From Phascolarctos cinereus (taxonomy: Eukaryota > Chordata > Mammalia > Diprotodontia > Phascolarctidae): DNA of 64,000 bases. The translations under genes and the position numbers were made by a program. The notes beneath the pieces were generated by a model that searched no databases, was not told where the DNA came from, and saw nothing but the letters and a program-made list of their open reading frames with translations. This document shows, in pieces, positions 35,709 to 46,984 of this stretch. Position 1 is the first letter of the stretch. Every line of letters starts with the position of its first letter. The DNA is taken from positions 310,001 to 374,000 of the forward strand of contig NW_018344272.1 of the NCBI RefSeq assembly GCF_002099425.1, written 5' to 3'.

Positions 35709-36224
35709 ATGACCATAATGTATCACATGATTATCTCAATAGATGCAGAAAAAGCTTTAGAAAAAAAAATATGGCACCCATTCCCGTTAAAAACACTAGA
35801 GACCCTAGTAATAAATGGAGTTTCCTTAAAAATGATAAGCAGTATCTATCTAAAACCATCAATAAGCATTATATATAATAATGATAAACTAGAAGCATTT
35901 GCAGTAAGATCATGGGTGAAACAAGGATGCCCATTATCATCATTATTATTCAATACTGTACTAGAAACTTTAGCAATAAGAGAAGAAAAAGAAATTGAAG
36001 AAATTAGAATAGGTCATGAGGAAACAAAAGCATCATGCTTTGTGGATGATATGATGGTATACTTAGAGAATCCTGGAGAACCAACTGAAAAACTGCTTGA
36101 AACAATCAACAACTTTAACAAAATTGCAGGCTATAAAATTAACCCACATAAATCATCAACATTTTCCTATATTACCAAAAAACCCAGCAGCGAGAGAAAG
36201 AAAGAGAAATTCCATTTAAAGTAA
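35709..36224 (+). pseudogene. L1 ORF2 reverse transcriptase remnant
   Basis: A 171-codon frame, the longest LINE coding remnant in the window. Residues 9-19 (ISIDAEKALEK) match RT motif A with its Asp. Residues 71-82 (KQGCPLSSLLFN) match motif B. Residues 111-118 (FVDDMMVY) match the catalytic FADD box, with Val for Ala and both Asp kept. Residues 137-149 (NNFNKIAGYKINP) match the following palm segment. Upstream RT homology (35440-35705, including [18 protein letters not shown]) is in another frame, so the domain is broken there. Confidence 0.93.
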
Positions 36225-36377
36225 CTATAGACAATATAAAATATTTGGGAGTCTACCTGCAAGACAAGCCCAGGAGCTATATGAACACAATTACAGAACA
36301 CTTTTCACACAAATAAAGTCAGACCTAAATAACTGGAAAAATATCAATTGCTCATGGGTAGGCTGATTTAATATAAT

Positions 36378-36604
36378 GAAACTCACCAGGCTGTTAAATT
36401 CCAGAGGGCCATCACTGGGGCTTCTCTTGTTAATATAATGGCCAAGAGGAGCCAGTAACCTGAAGTTCAAAAGGCCCAATGAGAACAAGCCATGAGAGCT
36501 GCCAAGGAAGCAAAAAAAGGCTAAGCAAGAAACTAAGAAGACAGCTCCATCTGCTGCTAAGGCTTCTTAAAGGCAGCACCTAAATTAAATAATTAAATAA
36601 TTAA

Positions 36605-36657
<53 letters not shown>

Positions 36658-36926
36658 AATAAATAAATGAATGAACGAATGAATAAATAAATAAATAAAA
36701 AGTGAACAAAAAATAAATAAATAAGTGAATGAATGAATAAGTGAATAAATAAATAAATAAATGAATGAATAAATAAATAAATAAATAAATGAGTGAGTGA
36801 GTGATTTTTAAAAAAAAAAGATTGTGAAGCCTGTGAAAGTTTCTGTGCCCTGAGTTGGTGGAAAACATTAATTGTCTACTAAATTAGATTAAGTAAAATA
36901 AAATGTAAAGCAACAACAACAAAAAA
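36378..36926 (+). pseudogene. RPL24: processed pseudogene of ribosomal protein L24 (5'-truncated, split)
   Basis: 36378-36584 encodes the C-terminal half of eL24: a VKFQRAITGASL start (gttaaattccagagggccat), then MAKR, a KPEV-like stretch, KEA(K)KAKQ (gaagcaaaaaaaggctaagc), a TAPSAAKA-like run and KAAPK. The protein then resumes at 36817 with KIVKPVKVSVP and VGGK. A 3' UTR with aataaa (36897-36902) and an A-rich end follow. Between the halves lies a 232-bp microsatellite. Intron-free structure, in-frame stops and frameshifts show a dead retrocopy. The 5' half of the gene is missing, and L1 sequence abuts its start. Confidence 0.9.
36585..36816. repeat. composite (AG)n/(AAAT)n/(GAAT)n microsatellite inside the RPL24 pseudogene
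   Basis: A ttaaataattaaata start, a pure ag run at 36607-36653, then about 150 bp of aaat, gaat and gagt units ending in an A-run that joins aagattgtgaagcc. It sits at the A-rich codons between AAPK and KIVK of eL24. The 91-codon minus frame at 36593-36868 is an artefact of it. Confidence 0.95.
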
Positions 36927-38602
36927 GTATACACACCAAACGCAAACCTGATCCATTTTGCAAGTTTAGTTACACCATCTATACTAGATAAGGAAAAATA
37001 CATTTTAATACTGATCATCATATGTTGTACCCCCCCCAGCCCCTGCTTCTACTGATTATTTGAAAAGTATGGTCTATTAATAACTTCCTAATTTTTTTCT
37101 AGTTATTTTTATCTACTTGTTGCAATGTATAGCCTTCTTTATTAAGTGTCACTATTTTAAATGCTTCACAGAAAACCAAACCACTGCATTATTAAATCAG
37201 TAATTATTTCATAGAAGGCTATTTTTCATTACATCTGAGCTATTTTCAGGTTATTAGATATTTTCTTCTTAAATATTCATTTATTATGAACTTCCTTCTT
37301 TCATAGTCTAACATTTCTTTATCAAAAGAATTGCTTAATCCTTTCAGAGCTTTGCTGCTATCACAATGGTAAATATTAGTGAATAGTAAGCTGATTAAGA
37401 ACATTGTCCTTCTGAGGCCAGATTTATGTAGAGTATAGCTGTGTACCCTGAGGTTAGCAAAACTCAAGGCAAACCAAAGGAAAAGGCAGAAGGGAGAGTT
37501 AAACTGTCAAGAGTAAGCAAAGTTTAGGGTCATCAGGGAACAAGACAGAATCAAATACAAGTGACCCTTAAAACTCTTCTAAGGAAAGTGCTTTGTCAAA
37601 ATTAAAGCTCTATAGATGTCAGTTATTATTGTTGTTATGACTTTTTTTTTTTATTGAGAGTGGCTGATAATACAGTATCCAAGTGGAAGCCTGGACTCTG
37701 GACAAATCAGGGAAGCACATAGCCAGCTATTCAACAGAGTTTTATTTCTATAACTAAGGACCATGTATTTGTCCCTGTCCACAAGTAAAATTATGAAGCT
37801 TCAAAGACCCTTATTATTATAGACTCTAGGCTTATTATTATAGACTCTTGGGGAAAGAGATCTTCATCTGTCCAAGAATTTATTTCAAATCATTTTCAAT
37901 AAGCATATACACGAGAGAAAGTATGAATTAGTGTAATTAATGTAGGAGCCAAGAAGATTTGAGTTTGTTTCATCTCTGATTCTTGTAAGAGCTCTACGAC
38001 CATGAGCAAGTTACTTCATCACTTACTGCACCAAATTAGAAGGGTCAAACATGAGGCCAATGACACTCTAGATTATAGTTGGAACAAAATTAAGATGTAG
38101 TTAAGAAATATTTAACAACAAAAATATGCCAAAATGGATAATATTAATATGTACTTTTCTTAGCCTATATGCGGTTTTCAAGGATCCTTACCTATGCTTT
38201 AGCGGCTCCCACTTCTATTTGAATTTGGCACCATTGCTCTAAGCAATTCACTAAGGTGATAAGTTCCTGAAAAGGTATCAACCTGCATTGATTGAATGGT
38301 TTTTATCAGATAGTTCCTTATAACAATTAAATCACAGTCTTTATCCCCTATCCAAACATGCAAAGTGGTAAGGATACCAAACCAAAAGTAAAAATATACC
38401 CTATCCTCAAGGAGTTTATTATCTGTGGTAAATGGTAGGTTCATGTTTTCTGGTTATCAGGATGTCCCTTATTTCTTGAAGCTTCTATGTGGATAAAGGT
38501 TGATTGGGAAGGCAGAACTCACTTCTCTTTCCTTTGAATTTTGTCCTTTGGGCTTCCTGTCTCCCCCAAAGTAGGAACTAAGGAACTTGACAAGTTATAC
38601 TT
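36927..38602. other. mostly unique sequence
   Basis: A short plus-strand MIR tail (37587-37640, ending tattattgttgttatg). Otherwise no repeat is recognised. Open frames at 37246-37467 and 38199-38444 (minus) are unsupported. Confidence 0.4.
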
Positions 38603-38615
38603 TGAATCTTGGATG

Positions 38616-38762
38616 AGGGGTGCAGCTAGGTGGCGCAGTGGATAGAGCACCGGCCCTGAAGTCAGGAGGACTTGAGTTCAAATCTGGCCTCAGACCAAAC
38701 ACTTGACACTAGCTGTGTGACCCTGGGCAAGACACTTAACCCCAATTGCCTAAAAAAAAAAA
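38616..38762 (+). repeat. tRNA-derived marsupial SINE (A-tailed)
   Basis: Head ggggtgcagctaggtggcgc, the accaaacact variant and an A-tail. A perfect 13-bp TSD, tgaatcttggatg, lies at 38603-38615 and 38763-38775. Confidence 0.97.
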
Positions 38763-38905
38763 TGAATCTTGGATGGGGGTAAATTAGTTTCACTCTGTGT
38801 ACCCCAGCCATCAAATTGTATTTATGTACTCTTGGTTATAGAGAGATTGAAGCAAAAGTTAAAGAGCACCAATGTTAGAGGTTCATTATCATTTTTGCCT
38901 GTGTC

Positions 38906-39040
38906 ACAGGATCTTAGCGTCAAAAGGGAGCTCAGAAATTACCCACTACAACTCTGTCATTTACAGATGAAGAACCTAAATCCCAGAGTGATTAAATTAA
39001 TTTCCAAGTTCACATAGATAGTTGCAAAGGCAAGGCAATT
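38906..39040 (-). repeat. MIR/THER1 fragment
   Basis: Blocks tcacaggatcttagcgtc, gctcagaaattacccacta, tttacagatgaagaaccta and cccagagtgattaaat. Confidence 0.62.
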
Positions 39041-39579
39041 AAGTGCCTAAAATTCTTGCACACTGTTCTTGCAATGCAATGCTATGACGGACAGTCCTTT
39101 ATCAGTCTTAAACATGGTCTCTGGTATGGATCCTTAAGAATTGTTACACAATAAGACTTTTCATATCTACAAATAACAGAATTTATTCCTAATAAAAGGA
39201 GTTATTTATTTGTAACAGTTTTCATGATTGATACTAATTAGTTAATGATCTGTCAGCTGTGAAGATAGTTGAGAGGAAAGTTTTAGTCATGCCATGTCTT
39301 AGATTGTAAATGGCAAAGAAGACAAGACACATATCTGTTTAATTACTAATAAGCATAAAGTGGACTCAACATAAATGATTTTTGATAGAAGTGAAATTTG
39401 AAGTTAGACTGCCAGAATAGTTTCTGAGTAGATCAGGCAATTACTTTTATTTTGATTTTTTTTTTTTTGCTATCCTTCATAGCATTGGTGTATGAGTTGT
39501 GATAAACTTATGATTTCATCCATATGGGAGAATCCCAGGGCAGAAATTCCTCTGCCAATGAAAATTGTCAACTCTTTTT
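39041..39579. other. unique sequence, nothing recognised
   Basis: AT-rich with a short T-run near 39460. No repeat or gene. Confidence 0.45.
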
Positions 39580-39760
39580 CATAACCTTAGAGAAAGTCCT
39601 GTGGATACAGGGAAATTAAGTGCCATGCAAACGGTTACACAGCTATCATGTGCTAAATGCAGAACTTGAGTGCATCTGACTTCAAGTGCATTCTTGACTT
39701 CAAATCTGGCCCCCTTTCCACTTAGCTTTCTACTAGATCCCACCCTCTAAATTATTTTGA
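39580..39760 (-). repeat. MIR/CORE-SINE fragment
   Basis: Blocks ggaaattaagtgccatgc, ggttacacagctatcatg and ttcaaatctggcccc, diverged. Confidence 0.5.
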
Positions 39761-39782
39761 GGATCAAACATACAACCAAATA

Positions 39783-39890
39783 GTAAATATTATACATGAG
39801 TGCTCAACAGACTTGTTGTGAGACTCAAGTGAGATAATAGACATAAAACACTTTGGAAAATTTAAAGCTCTATAAAATATCAGATATCAT
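39783..39890 (+). repeat. MIR 3' half
   Basis: Blocks cttgttgtgagactcaagtg, agataatagacataaaacac and tttggaaaatttaaagctct. Confidence 0.55.
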
Positions 39891-39931
<41 letters not shown>

Positions 39932-39932
39932 T
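39888..39932. repeat. (ATC)n microsatellite
   Basis: About 13 consecutive atc units growing out of the end of the MIR copy; a poly-Ser run in the 39853-40122 frame is its translation. Confidence 0.96.
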
Positions 39933-40100
39933 GTCATCAATCTATGGTCACCAGAACCCCAGTCTGGTGATGGCTTCATTTCCAGAGCCTTCTACTATAC
40001 TCCTGCTGAGCCCAAGCACTACTTATAGAGAAATGCAAGAGTCTGCTAATAAATGGTTGACAACTGGACTGGGGTGGGGGGGGGAGTACATACACATTTT

Positions 40101-40210
40101 TAAATTTAATCTGGATTATTAGCACTTTCTTAAATCTAAACAATCAACAAAATGATAAGTCAAGCCCTGTTTTATAGCAATTGCCTATTTCTTGTATGGT
40201 GAGCATATTT
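40101..40210. repeat. local 110-bp direct repeat, copy 1
   Basis: Matches 43624-43731 in the same orientation, with six transitions in about 98 aligned bases. Flanks do not match. Confidence 0.9.
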
Positions 40211-40989
40211 TCTTTTAATGTTACTGTTTTTTAATTTTCTTCTTCTAGATTATCTTTCAATTTTGAATATTTACATTCCCAATTATGACTGGTGAAAGAT
40301 GAAATGACTGAGAAATCAAAGGTTTGAGCTTCCAAGCATTTCAATTTTTTAAGCAATGCATGCTAACTGCCTAATAAATCAGGACCAGTCACTTTCTGCA
40401 GCTTTGGCACTGGAACCTGAGTACAGGAGGAGACAGACTTTCACATATTAAAAACAATTAATCAAATAAGACCATTAAATTTTAAAAAAACAATTAACCA
40501 AGACACAACATTAAGTAATCAGATTTCCAATTGGAGTAAAGTTTAGGAACTTTCCGAGTTGTATGGGGGAGAGTGAAAAGGTGCAATTCCCTGAAATCAG
40601 AAAAAGAGTTGTCTGTAAATGGTCAAAGGAAAATGGAAACAATAATTGATTGATCAATATGGGGCCAGTTTTCAGATAAGGCATATGGGCTGCTCAAGAT
40701 GTATAATTGTGAGGAAACTACTTACGTCTATCTTTGGATCTGACCAAGTATCTTGTCAGTGTATCTTAGGCCTTTAGTTAAGGGTCTCTAAGGAGCAGAT
40801 GGAGATGGTCCAGCTTCTCAGTCATACAAAGCTAGGTTTAAACAATGCAACAAAGTTTTCTCCCAATTCCCACAATTGAATAAAATTTTCTCATATACAA
40901 AAGAAATTGGACCAGACCCATAATTGAACAGGAAGGGAACTAAGCTAGCTCCAGAATTGAGTCAGAAGATGGAGTCAGTGTGGTTCACT
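40211..40989. other. unassigned sequence
   Basis: No family recognised with confidence. A stretch near 40850-41000 has an LTR-like look (caattgaataaaattttctc) but no defined ends. Confidence 0.35.
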
Positions 40990-42180
40990 CAATTCCTACA
41001 ATTAACCACTTGCTGTCCTAATGCCCTCAATTCCCTCCTATTGTTCTCTCTTTTGTTTTCTTTGGTGAGAATTGCCATAACAAATTCCAGTTTTTCTGTA
41101 ATTTCATTCTTTTTGCTCTGCAGGTCATAAATTCTGCTCTCATAATTCTAATTTCTCTTTTGAACCACTCAGGAACAGCATTTTGTGATTCTTTATTCTC
41201 ATATTCCACAAGTTCCTCTGTATTATTAGTGTTAGATCATTTTCCTTTGTTTTACAAAATTTATTTATAGGTGCCTGAACCCATTTGTTAGATCTGAAGG
41301 CCGTATTTCTTTATGCTGTTACTGTTTTCTGTTTTGATTTATCTGCTTATGCTTAAGGTATTATATTTTTCTTCTTCCTAAGATTTCTAATAATATCCAT
41401 CTTTTTCTGACTCTCTGTCTCCCTCCCCTCTGATGATGGTGGTTTCTTTGGGGCTGGATCTTAGAACATCTCAGTCTCCTCTGATCTGGGCAGTTCATGG
41501 TACACTAGACTAGATCTCTGCCTCCAAGTGACTTTTGAGTGGACAGAACTGGCCCCAGCTACATACTGTGTTCTTTCCCTCACACTTAGTAGAATGCCAC
41601 ACAGTGTCCCATCCACCCTCCCATCCACTCAATCCCCACACAAATGGTTTCTTGTCTTGGTGTCCTGTCCTACTCTCTCTGTTTCTTGGCTCTTTGGTCT
41701 GGCACTGGCAGTTGAGAGCTGTGCAGCACAGGTACTACAGGATTGGTTGGCTACATTGGCTGGTTATCACAGCCCAAGTGGATTCCTGCAGCCAGGAGTC
41801 AGTCCATATGCGTTGAAAAAATGGAGAAGGGGGAACCAGAGAGTGCAGGGTTGGGTTTAGTTATAAGTCAGTGTGTCAGGTCCTTTAGTATGCTAGTACA
41901 GAGTCACTGATGGTAGACTGGGAGATAGGAGAGGGGTGCTAAGTAAACTTAGAGTCAGCCGGTGTCAGTTCATGCTTTCTTTCTTTGTTTTTTAACCTTC
42001 TTTTAGATTCTGGGTGTGCTATACTGGAGAAATAGCTGAAGTTGCTTTATCGTTGGTGTTTTCTATTTTGGAGAGGTTTTGAGAGGTTTTATGGATCGGG
42101 AAAATGCGTCTAATCACTCATGTTTTACTCATGTGACCTGGAAGCCACAGTTGTCAATTTCTGAGGTGGAAATATTCATC
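40990..42180 (-). mobile_element. probable L1/HAL1-type 5' part, minus strand
   Basis: On the minus strand a GC-richer 5' UTR-like part (42150 down to about 41450) leads into a coding remnant at 41027-41209 (60 codons, with AEFMTCRAKRMKLQKNWNLL, a K/R-rich coiled-coil-like run). This order resembles an L1 or HAL1 5' UTR plus the start of ORF1. The plus-strand frames at 41528-41860 are antisense shadows. No 3' part is present. The call rests on composition and weak resemblance. Confidence 0.4.
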
Positions 42181-42317
42181 CTAAAAATTTAACAATGGGC
42201 TTTCATGAGCTAGTTAAAACTAGCTCCAATATACCTTTGATTAGGAAAAAAGATGGGGAAGGGGAAATAATCTGTAGCATGTTTCCAAAGGTGAATTTCA
42301 TATAAGAAGAAAAATAA

Positions 42318-42346
42318 TATGTGTGTGTGTGTGTGTGTGTGTGTAT
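42318..42346. repeat. (TG)n microsatellite
   Basis: About 12 tg units followed by tataatatac. Confidence 0.95.
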
Positions 42347-42756
42347 AATATACAATAATATCTTATCAAAGAGATATGATCAAAATTTCAGGCATTAACA
42401 ACTACACTGGTATTCATAAAATGTCCCAATCCAGAGAAAGGATTCCAATATGTATGGTTCCTGCAGCATAGAGAATTTATAGGAAGCCGGGGATAAGAGT
42501 CACATTGAATGTGAAAGCATAGATGAATTATTATCTGTGCTACTAAAAGTAGTGCCAACTACAATAAGAGTAGATATCCATTGAAAGACCAAGGGGAAAA
42601 CCATGCAATAATCTGAAAACATGTTAAATATAATGCAATTTTTTTTTCTAACAACTTTAGTAGTCTTTAAAAAGATTACTGATTTTATTATGTATTTTCT
42701 AATCAGGTATAGAAATTGTCTAGAGCTTTTTCCATAAAACCATCATATATGAGATA

Positions 42757-43110
42757 TTTCATAGAATCAAAGACTCTTAAAAGTTTGAAGGGACCTTTAA
42801 GATCATTTAGTCCAACTTCATACCTAATTTCTACAACATATCTATCCAACTTTTCTAGGAATATTACTATTTCATGAAGCAGCCCTCATCATTAATGAAG
42901 AGCTCCAACAATGAAATGAAAAAAGTTCTTCTTTATATTGAATCTAAAATCTACTTCACCTCTAATTTTCACCTACTAGTCTTAGCTCTGTCTTTTGCAG
43001 CAACCCAGAATAAATCAAGGCTCTTCTTTATTTGACACACCTGTCAATATTTGAGGAAAACCACCATATCTTTCTTTGGTCTTCTTTATATTAAATATTC
43101 CAGTCATTTC
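42757..43110 (+). mobile_element. CR1/L3-type LINE 3' fragment
   Basis: Blocks tcatagaatcaaagactct, agggacctttaagatcattt, agtccaacttcatacctaa, catgaagcagccctc, ttcacctactagtcttagct and ctgtcaatatttgagg are in the order of the amniote CR1/L3 3' end. Related to 63425-63790. Confidence 0.65.
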
Positions 43111-43461
43111 TACCATCCTTCATCATGATATGGTTTCTATACCCATAACCAAAATAGTAACTCTATTATGGAGGTGCAGAAGAAAGAAGCTAAGAGAGCT
43201 CATGAGATGGCTTTTACATTCCTCATTAAGAGCCAATCTCCCATTGAACTTCTAGTTACATAGTAGGCTCTGAAACAAATATTTATTAATTTTATGGACA
43301 GCCCATAGTCTCCACTGGTATTCAGCCAAGCTCAAGACATCTAGAGGAAAAAATATTATAATGAGGCCCTATAGAAGAATTATGAGAGGTCATGCATAGG
43401 AGTCAAATAGAATGAGGAGGCATAAATCATTCATTATCTGCACCATTAAATGGGAGTAGCC

Positions 43462-43620
43462 ACATCAATAAAATCAATAAATCAATCAATAATTATTTAT
43501 TGAATTTATTATATGTGCTAGTCATTGGGGAATTAAATTATGAGAAAAAAAAGAATATAAATATAGCCTCATTCCTGAGACTACATTTCAAGCAATTTAA
43601 TTATTTATAATATGCTGCAA
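43462..43620 (+). repeat. old repeat fragments (L2-like / unassigned)
   Basis: atcaatcaataattatttat, tgtgctagtcattgggg and a preceding L2-like end at 43255-43300 (catagtaggctctg). Confidence 0.45.
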
Positions 43621-43623
43621 AAT

Positions 43624-43731
43624 TTTATTTAATCTGGATTATTAACACTTTCTTAAATCCAAACAATCAACAAAATGATAAGTCAAGCCCTGTTTTGTAG
43701 CAACTGCCCATTTCTTGTGTGGTGAGCGCAT
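43624..43731. repeat. local 110-bp direct repeat, copy 2
   Basis: Partner of 40101-40210, 3.5 kb away. Confidence 0.9.
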
Positions 43732-45529
43732 TTATTGATGTTTTTTGGTTAAGGAGTAATATGGGAAAGATTTTCAATGATTCCAATTTTTTTATGATAG
43801 ACAAGCTAATTAGCATTGCTAATGCAAAGAGAGTATCATTGCAGCACTGTTGCAGGGGAATGACATGACATGAAAGCTGTGTTTTGAAGAGCAGTCCACA
43901 ATGACAGCAGGGAAGTAACAGAAAAGGGGGCAGAGGCTGCTAAGATTCACACAGTTTTCAGACAATTTAAAAATATTAATTCAACTGTTGGTCCTCTAGA
44001 TGTGAGATTTTATCCAATGATCAACAAATTGATACAGTACCATAGGTTAAGAACACCCAAAACAACATTTTCACTAATATGAAAAACTAAGAAATGAACT
44101 AAATGAAAGGATAATTCAAAGATCTGCTGTAGGCAGATACATGGAACTATTAGTGGAGATTTTTTTTCTGTATTCCCACAGTTAGTGGAAAAAAAATTTC
44201 ATGGGGCAGTTGGTCATTTTGCCTTATTGGGCTCATAATAATCAGAGACCACCATGAGGATTATATACTTAAAAATTTCGCAAGCCCAGTAACATAGATG
44301 AGTTCCAATCTCAGAGATATCTCAATATTACACTATTTTGCTCATTTAGCTGGGACCCAAATATTATTCTAGGAACTTCAGAATTTAATGCAAATTTTTC
44401 CTCAACTTCTGAGGCTCAGTATTCCTATAAGCTTCCTGCATTCTTCTCTGCAGCTAACTCTCTCTCTCATCATTCCTTTGAAAAGGGCCAAGTCTGCAAT
44501 GACCTAATTTTTTAGATCCTGCACAGACAGTTCTACTCCCTCAATAGCCAAAGTCAGCCAAATCATCTTGAATTGCTGAAACTTAATTATTCACCATCCA
44601 TCAGTTATGAATGGGTCGATAAATTGTCTAGGCCAGTAGATGTTCTTGATATTCTCAATTAGGTAACAATGGGCGAATCATCACTTTTCCACCTTTTATA
44701 GGAATATGTATCTTATGAAAGTGATCAGGGAATTCTTGTGATCAGCCTTCTATATTAAGAATGTAGTGTATTCAACAACATTTGTCCCAGAGGATGAAGA
44801 AGTAGAAAAATCCTATGAAGAGCTTTATAAGCCAAGTTTAAATATATCTTGATATTCAATGACTTCAGTACAAAGTTGAGCACAGAATAAAATGGTTAAA
44901 AATTTATTCTGAAATATAGCTTAAAACTAATTAATGAAAGAAGTAAAAGGCTTATAAACCTCATGCCTGTATGTCATGATTATTTTCTTAACACAGAGAG
45001 TAGAGAAAGAGTGGAAATGTCAAGAACCAAACAATAACATAAAAAATGCAATTAGCTGTTTCTTAGCAGAGAGGAAATTACTAGCAACCATTGTGGGAGG
45101 CATATCAGTCAGCTCTCTGTGTGCAGTTAGTTCTTTGACTAATTAGAACAAAGATCAAAATCAATGTCAAATTAGAAGAAAAGATAAAGATGTGAAGACA
45201 CTGCATATAATTACAACAGCTCCAATCTGACTTCTAATGTACCTTCCAGCTCTAAGTCTTTGATCTTATGAGCCTGTTTAAACAAGCTATTGACAATGAA
45301 AAATGAGAAAGGGATAAAATCAAAATATCTATTCTGGTTATGACTATTTATTAAAGTCAGACCAATGTAACGTAATCACCACAACAAAGGACCAAACGAT
45401 TTCAGAAACCATCTCATCCAGCACATACTTGATCTTTTTGCCAAGCAGAGAAATATAGTAGCCAAGGAAAACATTAGTTTTAAGTACAAGTATATTTTAA
45501 AACTATAACAGAGGAGTAGGTTGGCTTCC
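43732..45529. other. unique sequence; possible conserved non-coding block
   Basis: No repeat is recognised over 1.8 kb. 43790-43870 holds homeodomain-like taattag and an octamer-like atgcaaag (see findings). No coding frame of note. Confidence 0.35.
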
Positions 45530-45805
45530 TGGATTCTTGCATGCCCCTGCTAATAGTCCACCCTCTAAAAGCAGGCTTTCTGATATCCCTTAGTTCTAGC
45601 ACCTTTCCTCTGTTGATTATCTCCAATTTATCTTATATATATTGTATTTATACTTAGATGTTTGCATGCTATCTTCTTCATTAGACTGTGAGCTCCTTGA
45701 CAGCAGGGACTATCTTTTTTTTTTTTTTTGGCCTTCTTTGTATTCTTAGCATTGACATAATGACTTGCACATAGTAGGTACTTAATAAATGTTTATTAAT
45801 TGACT
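45530..45805 (+). mobile_element. L2 LINE 3' end
   Basis: Blocks agactgtgagctccttgac, agcagggactatctttttt, cttctttgtattcttagc, tgcacatagtaggtacttaa and taaatgtttattaattgact. Confidence 0.82.
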
Positions 45806-45898
45806 ATGACTTCACAAACCAGGGAAATAGGCTGAGAAGGTAGAAGTGAGCTTTCAGAAAGTTGCTATGAGATCCAACTAAACCAGTTCATCCCAAGA

Positions 45899-46063
45899 AC
45901 AGGATCATAGAGGTAGCATTGAAAGGTCCTTTAGAGAACATCTATTTGAAGGTCCTCATTTTAGAGATGAGATTAGTAAGGCCCAGAGTTATTAAATTAC
46001 TTCCCTAAAATCACATAAGTAGTAAATTACAGAGCCAAGTCCTGACTCCAAATTCTTTCAATG
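45899..46063 (-). repeat. MIR/THER1 CORE-SINE
   Basis: Blocks aggatcatagaggtagc, ggtcctcattttagagatg, aaggcccagagttattaaat and ctgactccaaattctttc. Confidence 0.72.
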
Positions 46064-46065
46064 AA

Positions 46066-46200
46066 TGTAAGGGTATTTATTAAGCTTTTATTATGTGTCA
46101 AGCATTGAGTATACAAATAAAAAAAAGCAAAACAGTTCCTGCTCTCAAAAGATTCATGTTCTGTTTGAGAGGGACAACACATAAAAGAAATCTCAGCTGC
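46066..46200 (+). repeat. old interspersed repeat, family not assigned
   Basis: gtatttattaagcttttatt, atgtgtcaagcattgag and ctgctctcaaaagattcatg: the same family as 5595-6600. Confidence 0.55.
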
Positions 46201-46724
46201 ATTGAAGGTGGGATGGCCCAGAAATCCTAAGGTTGGCATAGCATGGCTAATGGAAAGGCCCATGAAGTCTTAAGTTACATCAATAAGTCAAATAGTTTCT
46301 GGCAGTTTGAAGAGCATAGCGGTAAAGAAGATGGTAAAGCTGTAGGCCCTTAGAATGCAGTGACAGGACAGATGATAAGGCTTGATGGTCTTCTGTTTTA
46401 CAGGAGGGAATAGAATTGGTGTTCTCTTTTCATACAAGTAATGTTAAACAGCCTGAATGGGGTCTAAATGGACCTGGGGCAAGAAAGCAAGGTGGCCCTG
46501 GTTGTGGAAAGACTCCCTACTTTTAGGATAGGGTCTTGGGGAGCCTTTGGCTTCTGCTCCCTTTTCTACTTGCAGGTAGAAAGAATGACAACAAATAGTT
46601 GCCATTATAATTAGATTAGAAGAGAGAGAGAAAAAAAAAAGAATAGAATAGTTAGATTTTCTAGCACTTCTATAGCATTCTATTGATGACATTTGGTTGG
46701 TCTGGGCCTGTGATTTTATGTATA
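46201..46724. other. unassigned sequence
   Basis: No confident repeat. The minus frame at 46444-46692 has no recognised features. Confidence 0.4.
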
Positions 46725-46925
46725 TAGGGAGCTCCTGGTGTGGAAATTTTCTTCACCAATGCAAAGCAGCAACAAATCTATAGCTTAGTGTCTTAAAGAG
46801 TTGCCTGGGACGTTGAGAAGTTAAGTAAATTACCCATGGTCACACAGCTACAGTGAGTCAGAGTCAGGACTTAAAACTATGTATTCATGAGTACAAGATC
46901 ATCCTTCTATCTACTGTGCCATACT
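46725..46925 (-). repeat. old tRNA-derived SINE, family as at 16.2 kb
   Basis: gggagctcctggtgtgg, ttcttcaccaatgcaaagc, gagttgcctgggacgttgag, ggtcacacagctacagtgag and tctatctactgtgcc match the reverse complement of 16241-16470. Confidence 0.68.
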
Positions 46926-46984
46926 TAACTGGAATGGAAGATACTATGGATAAGCCAAAGTAATTGAGAAAAACATTTTTATCA

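Larger units (their letters stand above)
33451..36377 (+). mobile_element. 5'-complete L1, internally deleted, joined to a host pseudogene
   Basis: The 5' UTR starts at ggggacagagccaatggtgg. ORF1 remnants (about 34000-34860) contain a later SINE. A purine-rich inter-ORF region follows, then the ORF2 start (tgtgattgcaaatgggatga, 35250) up to about 35395. A deletion then leads into the RT domain (tataccaggaatgcagggct), which runs to 36377. RPL24 sequence begins immediately after, with no L1 3' end, A-tail or UTR visible downstream. Confidence 0.85.

Noticed and set aside
40850-41030. Possible second LTR fossil
   Set aside because: A polyadenylation-like motif and LTR-like wording are present, but no TG...CA ends or TSD could be set.
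41528-41860. Overlapping plus frames of 93 and 110 codons with hydrophobic segments
   Set aside because: They overlap each other in different frames and lie antisense to a probable L1/HAL1 5' UTR.
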